Assembly (NCBI GenBank): GCA_009784525.1
Contig: WRBM01000020.1
Location: 1 to 35,612 of the forward strand
Reading direction: 5' to 3'
DNA length: 35,612 nucleotides
Origin: Erysipelotrichales bacterium
Lineage (GTDB): Bacteria; Bacillota_I; Bacilli_A; Acholeplasmatales; WRBM01
This document shows positions 31,704 to 35,612 of this stretch, one piece after another. The translations under genes and the position numbers were made by a program. The notes under the pieces were generated by a model, which ran no database searches, had not been told where the DNA came from, and was given only the letters and a program-made list of their open reading frames with translations. Each line of letters starts with the position of its first letter. The first letter of the stretch is position 1.

Positions 31704-32573
31704 ATGAAATTTAAGAACTTATTACAAGAATACTTAGAACATTCGAAAGATGTTAAATCTGATAGAAGTTACAAAGCAGAAATTAGTTTGACAAACGTTA
31801 TATTGCGATGTTTTGAATCTTTGGAAATTAAAACGGTAGATTGTTTGAAATACGAGTCGATAAATGATATTATTCGTTATTGCAGGGTGAAGACAAAACG
31901 TAAAAACAATTCCACTAACAAACTAATTAAACATATTAAACTTGCTTTAAGGCATTTTGGATTTAGAAACCATGAATTTCTGTCGACTAAACTTCTTTCT
32001 TCTGATACTAAGTCTTTCAAAGTTCTTGATTCTGATGATTTGTCAATTATTTTAGAGTATGCTAAAAATAGGAATAAAAATCAAAATGATCTTCTTTATT
32101 ATGGGCTTGTGACTTTTTTATATGAAACTGGTTGCAGGATTGATGAATTGACGAATATTAAAATTGATAATATTAATATTAAGAATAGGGTTATTCTTTT
32201 AGAAAAAACTAAAAATGATAAAGAGCGCTATGTTCCTTTCACTGAGGCTAGCGTTACTCTTATGAAGCGCTTAATTGAAGCCAGCCCTTCTGATTATTTG
32301 TTTTGGAATCAACTGAAAAAACGTAAACTTTGTTATAATGATACTAGGCATTTTTTTGAAGAACTAACAGGGGAAACGGGAATAAATAATATACATAATC
32401 ATAGATTCCGCAAAGCTATGGCCACAGAGTTAATTATGGCTGGCGGAACGATAGATTCTGCGCAAGTGCTGCTTGGCCATAAATCAAGACTTACGACCGA
32501 ATTGTATGTAAATGTAAATCACTTGTTTGCGTTAAAAGAATATAATGAATTGATGAACAAAAAAAGAGCTTGA
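31704..32573 (+). CDS. Tyrosine recombinase (integrase)
   Basis: The 289-residue protein has an N-terminal SAM-like core-binding domain (1-95) and a catalytic domain with the full residue set: R145 (TGCRIDELTNI), K170 (EKTKNDKERYVPF), H233-R-F-R236, H259 (LLGHKS) and nucleophile Y268 (TTELYVNV). It should catalyse integration of the element into tRNA-Arg and its excision. It is short, without the arm-binding AP2-type domain of many phage integrases. Unusually it is not next to an att site but about 2 to 12 kb inside. Confidence 0.93.
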   Translation: MKFKNLLQEYLEHSKDVKSDRSYKAEISLTNVILRCFESLEIKTVDCLKYESINDIIRYCRVKTKRKNNSTNKLIKHIKLALRHFGFRNHEFLSTKLLSSDTKSFKVLDSDDLSIILEYAKNRNKNQNDLLYYGLVTFLYETGCRIDELTNIKIDNINIKNRVILLEKTKNDKERYVPFTEASVTLMKRLIEASPSDYLFWNQLKKRKLCYNDTRHFFEELTGETGINNIHNHRFRKAMATELIMAGGTIDSAQVLLGHKSRLTTELYVNVNHLFALKEYNELMNKKRA

Positions 32574-32591
32574 AAAAATTTAGGCTCTTTT
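32562..32591. terminator. Terminator shared by convergent integrase and nuclease genes
   Basis: AAAAGAGC (32562-32569) pairs with GCTCTTTT (32584-32591). Both stop codons lie in or beside the loop, a very compact convergent end. Confidence 0.85.
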
Positions 32592-33422
32592 CTTTTGTAG
32601 TGCTTCATCTAGTTTTCTTCGATCTTCTGGTCTTAAGAAGTTTATTTCACCTTCTTTGTATTCTTGAGGATTTAACTTGAAATCTAAATTGGAGCTAGGG
32701 TTGCTCATATCTTCTTCATAAGTGCAAATTACAGTTTTTCCAAGTTCTGCATATTGAATCATTTTGAATAGTTTTGTTTCATTATATGATTTGCCTTCTA
32801 GTCCCCAGTGTTCTAAATAAACTTTTTGATCTTGCAAATAAAAATCTGGTTTTAAGTGCAAATCCATACTGACTCTGAACTCTTTTTCGTATGCATGTTT
32901 GATATTTTTGCGAAACAAGTAATCATCTATAGTCATTTCTGATTTGCTTTTTACTATGTGGCCATCATCGCAAGTATGCTTGCCTTCGTAAGAAGAATCT
33001 TTTAATATTATCTCAGTACATTTATTGATTTGCAAAAATAAGACTTTATTTTTATTTTTAAAATAACATTCTTTGCAAAATAATTTTCCTAAAGAATCTT
33101 TAGCACAAAGTATGCATTTTGTAATAGGTTGTTCAGCATTTACAATAACTCTATTGGATCCAGATGTTAATGGTTCGCTCTCGTCTTCTATTTCTTCTGT
33201 GACTATTTCTTTAGAAATCTCTGCATTGTTTGTTCTTGTTAATGTGCGCTGCTGTTCAGTCCAGCAACTATAGCATAGTGTGTGATCTGGGTTATTTAGA
33301 GTTTCGCCGCATTGCTCGCAAGCGATTTTATCTTTTTCTTTTTTATTTTTTTCAAGGCACGGCTTGCAATAGGGATATTTCCAAAATGCTGGATTCCCGC
33401 ATGTTAAACAATCTCTAGGCAT
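32580..33422 (-). CDS. Zinc-knuckle PD-(D/E)xK nuclease-like protein
   Basis: The 280-residue protein has three Cys4 knuckles (C5/C8/C19/C22, C35/C38/C50/C53, C103/C106/C116/C119) and a C-terminal restriction-endonuclease-like core. The core has SKSEMTIDDYLF with E162, KPDFYL with D193, and VYLEHWG with E204 and W206 in the place of the usual lysine. The same core is found fused to helicases and in phage or defence proteins. It is the only leftward gene besides the repressors, a typical spot for prophage cargo such as a defence gene. The ATG at 33422 is chosen because AAAGGAAG precedes it; 18 more codons upstream lack a ribosome site. Confidence 0.72.
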   Translation of the reverse strand: MPRDCLTCGNPAFWKYPYCKPCLEKNKKEKDKIACEQCGETLNNPDHTLCYSCWTEQQRTLTRTNNAEISKEIVTEEIEDESEPLTSGSNRVIVNAEQPITKCILCAKDSLGKLFCKECYFKNKNKVLFLQINKCTEIILKDSSYEGKHTCDDGHIVKSKSEMTIDDYLFRKNIKHAYEKEFRVSMDLHLKPDFYLQDQKVYLEHWGLEGKSYNETKLFKMIQYAELGKTVICTYEEDMSNPSSNLDFKLNPQEYKEGEINFLRPEDRRKLDEALQKKRA

Positions 33423-33455
33423 TCTCGTTCTTCCTTTCTGTTGATATAATTTTTC

Positions 33456-33465
33456 TGTCGCGACA
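33456..33465. promoter_or_regulatory. Palindrome upstream of the nuclease gene
   Basis: TGTCGCGACA is perfect and is followed on the minus strand by a -10-like TATATC, so it could be an operator of the nuclease gene. A second TGTCG lies 15 bases away. The -35 is unclear. Confidence 0.35.
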
Positions 33466-33590
33466 AAATTCGACATTTTGGCTTTTAATAAATAAAGAAC
33501 TCAATTTAGAGTTCTTCCTTAAGGTTGCTTTTTATTGGCTGTTCTGGACTTTTCTAATTTTCGAACTCTTTCGGCCATGTCTTCGCCTAT

Positions 33591-33791
33591 TTAGTCATGA
33601 ATTCTCCGAAAGTCAATTAATTCATCTACAGTCATATTCATAGCTATAGCGATTTTAGCCATATCGTCTACTCTTGGCTCTCTGGAGCTATTTTCGTAGC
33701 CAGATAATGTTGTTTGGGGAATGTTCGTCAATTCCGCCAAGTCTTTTTGTGAAAGCCCCTTTTTAATTCTTGTTTCTTTTAAATTCCTCAC
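33591..33791 (-). CDS. Xre-family repressor 1, C-terminally truncated
   Basis: The 66-residue product has a complete helix-turn-helix (KGLSQKDLAELTNIPQTTLSGYE, about 12-34, given in part). A TAA replaces the CAA codon of the paralogue after IDFRRIHD. Beyond it the frame continues to 33519 with the same tail as repressor 2 (IGEDMAERVRKLEKSRTANK), so the stop is recent. DNA binding should survive; any dimerisation or ligand function of the tail is lost. The next upstream sequence has its own palindrome and promoter. Confidence 0.8.
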   Translation of the reverse strand: MRNLKETRIKKGLSQKDLAELTNIPQTTLSGYENSSREPRVDDMAKIAIAMNMTVDELIDFRRIHD

Positions 33792-33805
33792 TTTACCCTC
33801 TTTCT

Positions 33806-33824
33806 ACTCAAAATGAGTTATAAT
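33806..33824 (+). promoter_or_regulatory. Operator and -10 box of module 1
   Basis: ACTCAAAATGAGT (33806-33818, ACTCA-AAA-TGAGT) directly abuts TATAAT (33819-33824) of a rightward promoter with a poor -35. It is the counterpart of the 34260 operator but with a different sequence. Confidence 0.6.
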
Positions 33825-33942
33825 ATGTTGAAAGATGTGAATTGCATAACTTAAGGGTATATGTAAAACAAAAAAAAACATAATATTTGATAAGTTCCTG
33901 ATGAAGCTTACGGCTTAGAAGAACTCTAAATCGAGTTCTTTA

Positions 33943-34212
33943 TTAATGCTTTTTATTGGCGGTTCTGGACTTTTCTAATTTTCGAACTCTTTCGGCCATG
34001 TCTTCGCCAATTTGGTCATGAATTCTACGAAAGTCAATTAATTCATCTACAGTCATATTCATAGCTATAGCAATTTTAGTTAAATTATTAATTGTTGGTT
34101 CTCGTTCTTCGTTTTCGTAACTGAAAATCGTTCGGCTTTTCACTCCTGATATATTTTCCAAATCAATCAATGATAGCCCTTTTTCTTTTCTTGCTTTCTT
34201 TATATTTTGCAT
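33943..34212 (-). CDS. Xre-family repressor 2
   Basis: The 89-residue protein has a helix-turn-helix (KGLSLIDLENISGVKSRTIF, about 12-31), then KIAIAMNMTVDELIDFRRIHD, which is identical to repressor 1, and a charged helical tail. Small Xre proteins at a phage end control lysogeny and superinfection immunity, as RstR does in CTX phage. AAAGGAT precedes its ATG. Two matching palindromes lie directly upstream, so it probably represses the divergent promoter and itself. Confidence 0.87.
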   Translation of the reverse strand: MQNIKKARKEKGLSLIDLENISGVKSRTIFSYENEEREPTINNLTKIAIAMNMTVDELIDFRRIHDQIGEDMAERVRKLEKSRTANKKH

Positions 34213-34227
34213 TCTCTATCCTTTCCA

Positions 34228-34277
34228 ACACGATTGTGTACTTTCTTGTTGACAAACTTACACTATTGTGTTATAAT
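34228..34277 (+). promoter_or_regulatory. Consensus rightward promoter with two operators
   Basis: TTGACA (34249-34254), 17 bases, TATAAT (34272-34277). ACACGATTGTGT (34228-34239) lies upstream, and ACACTATTGTGT (34260-34271) fills the spacer up to the -10 box. The two sites are 32 bp apart, about three helical turns, suiting cooperative repressor binding. Confidence 0.82.
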
Positions 34278-34362
34278 AATGGCTAAAGATGTGAAATACA
34301 TAAGCTTCCCGGCATATGTAAAACAAAAAAAACATAATATTTGATAAGTTCCTGATGAAGCT

Positions 34363-34407
34363 TACGGCTTAGAAGGCCGTTGCTCTATCCAGCTGAGCTA
34401 TTGGAAC
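34363..34407. repeat. attR core (45 bp direct repeat)
   Basis: Identical to 19210-19254. It is the original 5' half of the chromosomal tRNA-Arg gene, cut off from its 3' half by the element; it is not a functional tRNA. Confidence 0.9.
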
Positions 34408-34427
34408 ATTTTTAACAAAGCCTAATT

Positions 34428-34456
34428 ATTATATAATAGTTTTTATAAAAAGTAAA
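34428..34456 (-). promoter_or_regulatory. Displaced native promoter of tRNA-Arg
   Basis: On the minus strand, TTTACT (34456-34451), 17 bases, TATAAT (34433-34428), about 20 bases before the orphan tRNA 5' half at 34407. Before integration it would have driven the intact tRNA. It now reads leftward into the element, across the attachment arm toward the repressors. Confidence 0.65.
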
Positions 34457-34472
34457 GAGAAAAATAAAGAAG

Positions 34473-35507
34473 GTGACAAAAATTTTAAATATTAAGGCTT
34501 TTCTAAAAAGCAATTACTTCTTAGAAGTTATAATTATACTGACTTTATTAGGAATTATTCTTAATCCACAACTTACAAAAGATAGTGTAATTCAAACTGC
34601 TGGCCTCTGGTATTTCCAGTTTTTTTCACTCATGTTTGTTTATTTTATCTTTTCTGAACTGTTTGCCAAAAGTCGGCCAGGTTATATATGTGCCAAAATT
34701 ATTAGTTATCCTTTCGCTCATATTTTAAAATTAAATACTTATGAAAAAAAAATTGTCTTTATGAACTCGATTCTATCTGGTTCACCAGGAGTAATGGGTT
34801 TAATCAGTAAATTTTACGATGAAGGTAAATTAAGTAAAGAGGAAGCTAGTTATCTTACTTCTATAACTGCTTTAATTAATCCGTTATTTTTTGTTTCAGC
34901 CCTAACTATCTTTGCTGGTATACAAACAGCTTTAATCCTTTATCTAGCTATCGTAACGGCAAATATAATTCTGGGTTCATTCTGCTTTCCTAGGATTAAA
35001 TATCTAAAAAACAATCAGAATCCTGAGATAAGTTTAGATACTAATGATTTATTAAAATCAGTTGAACGTTACCTTATTATCTTAGTTAATATCCTAGGCG
35101 TTATGATTGTTATTAATTTATTGATAAGTTTTATAATCCATTATCAATTATTAACTTTTCTACCAACTGATTTTTCGCGCTTTTTACTAAGTCTTTTAGA
35201 AGTTATCCGAGGGATCCATTCGATAAAAGAATTAGGTAATAATCCTACTACACTTTTATTAATTACCTTTTTAGGTAGCTTTTTAGGTGTTGGCATTCAC
35301 TTACAAATAAAATTGCTTGGCAGAAAATTTATCATTTATTCAGACTTCTTATTCTATAAGTTTCTTCATGCCTCATTAAGTTTAATGCTTGCTTATATCT
35401 TATTAGCTCGGTTCACAGACTTTTTTCTTATTAATATTGGAATTATAACTATTATGCTTATCTTTATTCCTTTTTTAGTATTTTATCTAAGAACAAAAGC
35501 GAAATAA
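34473..35507 (+). CDS. YlbJ-like membrane protein (nucleoside-recognition/Gate family)
   Basis: The 344-residue protein has about eight membrane helices. The conserved core reads SGSPGVMGLISKFYDEGKLS (about 98-117, given in part) followed by EEASYLTSITALINPLFF, which matches the pattern of the sporulation membrane protein YlbJ and other Gate-domain proteins. YlbJ in sporulating bacteria is about 400 residues; this is shorter. Gate proteins are thought to move nucleosides or other small solutes. It starts at GTG (34473) close to AAAGAAGG, and sits just outside the element. Confidence 0.65.
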   Translation: MTKILNIKAFLKSNYFLEVIIILTLLGIILNPQLTKDSVIQTAGLWYFQFFSLMFVYFIFSELFAKSRPGYICAKIISYPFAHILKLNTYEKKIVFMNSILSGSPGVMGLISKFYDEGKLSKEEASYLTSITALINPLFFVSALTIFAGIQTALILYLAIVTANIILGSFCFPRIKYLKNNQNPEISLDTNDLLKSVERYLIILVNILGVMIVINLLISFIIHYQLLTFLPTDFSRFLLSLLEVIRGIHSIKELGNNPTTLLLITFLGSFLGVGIHLQIKLLGRKFIIYSDFLFYKFLHASLSLMLAYILLARFTDFFLINIGIITIMLIFIPFLVFYLRTKAK

Positions 35508-35550
35508 ATACGCTTTAAAGAAACACTGCGCTTCTTTTCTTTATAAGAAA

Positions 35551-35610
35551 TTACAGGCTAACCTGTAACCTTAAAGGTGTTGTTAGACCGCTATTCCTCA
35601 AACTCTGAAT
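35551..35610 (-). pseudogene. Second copy of the Fic-associated ORF end (partial)
   Basis: Nineteen codons and a stop read IQSLRNSGLTTPLRLQVSL, almost the same as the end of the ORF at 18488-18673. DNA similarity continues past the stop through TTTCTTATAAAGA. The rest lies beyond the right edge, so I cannot say whether this copy is intact. Confidence 0.5.
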
Positions 35611-35612
35611 TA

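Larger units (their letters stand above)
33497..33921. repeat. Immunity module copy 1 (tandem repeat unit)
   Basis: Terminator-like hairpin, repressor gene, operator region and an attachment-arm sequence, repeated as a unit at 33922-34375. The last 34 bases, including TACGGCTTAGAAG of the att core (33909-33921), are the same in both units; the repressor N-terminal halves differ. Confidence 0.75.
19210..34407. mobile_element. Integrated inovirus-like element in tRNA-Arg
   Basis: A 45-base perfect direct repeat (19210-19254 and 34363-34407) bounds about 15.2 kb with a tyrosine recombinase, a Rep_trans replication protein, a Zot-like ATPase, two secreted C-terminally anchored proteins and tandem repressors. 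Most genes run rightward as one packed series with frequent stop/start overlaps; the nuclease and repressors run leftward at the right end. Zot plus Rep_trans plus surface proteins is typical of filamentous phages, but no coat protein was identified. A small integrative plasmid-like element is the alternative. Confidence 0.85.

Noticed and set aside
34363-34407. Second tRNA-Arg gene at the right end
   Set aside because: Only the first 45 bases are present; T arm and acceptor 3' half are missing. It is the attR core.
19210-34407. Integrative conjugative element
   Set aside because: No relaxase of MOB type, no VirB4 or VirD4-like ATPase and no VirB6-like gene were seen; the membrane ATPase fits Zot better. 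A mobilisable plasmid-like element is still possible.

Overview
The window comes from an AT-rich bacterium with a low-GC Firmicutes-like gene set. The genetic code looks standard: TGA ends thyA and ymfF, each in an ATGA overlap with the next gene, and Trp is TGG, so this is not mycoplasma code. A D-Ala-D-Ala carboxypeptidase and a LysM protein imply a peptidoglycan wall. The gene complement (compact deo/thyA/folA salvage, M16 pair, NiaR) fits a wall-bearing relative of Mollicutes or Erysipelotrichia, but I cannot place it more exactly.

Left chromosomal part (1-19177). It opens with a partial secreted protein, then the niacin repressor niaR and a probable NiaR-controlled AmiS/UreI-type channel, a LysM-CAP protein, a DacA-type peptidase and pyrimidine-nucleoside phosphorylase. 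Next come a histidine phosphatase, a leftward thyA-folA-plsC operon, a frameshifted subtilisin with a leucine-rich insert, a lipoprotein and scrap of an IS3 transposase. After ssb, a leftward operon runs from 17457: unknown gene, deoC, deoD, ymfF, ymfH. A decayed Fic gene and two copies of a ~200 bp dispersed repeat (11896-12096, 18677-18882) show local degeneration.

Mobile element (19210-34407, about 15.2 kb). It sits in tRNA-Arg(UCU) and is bounded by a 45 bp direct repeat. It carries small hypothetical genes, two secreted proteins with C-terminal anchors, a Zot/pI-like ATPase and a Rep_trans-type replication initiator. It also has a PcfJ-like cassette, a tyrosine recombinase, a zinc-knuckle PD-(D/E)xK nuclease and two tandem Xre repressors with diverged operators. 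Zot-like ATPase, surface proteins, rolling-circle Rep and integrase together are the layout of a filamentous phage (inovirus-like) provirus. I find no convincing major coat protein, so the assignment stays open. The element supplies the 5' half of the tRNA and leaves the original tRNA promoter stranded on its far side. It also holds a repeated palindrome, a candidate small RNA, a possible replication origin and a consensus promoter that points out through the attachment site.

Right chromosomal part (34408-35612). It has the displaced tRNA promoter, a YlbJ-like membrane protein and, at the edge, a second copy of a fragment found beside the Fic remnant.
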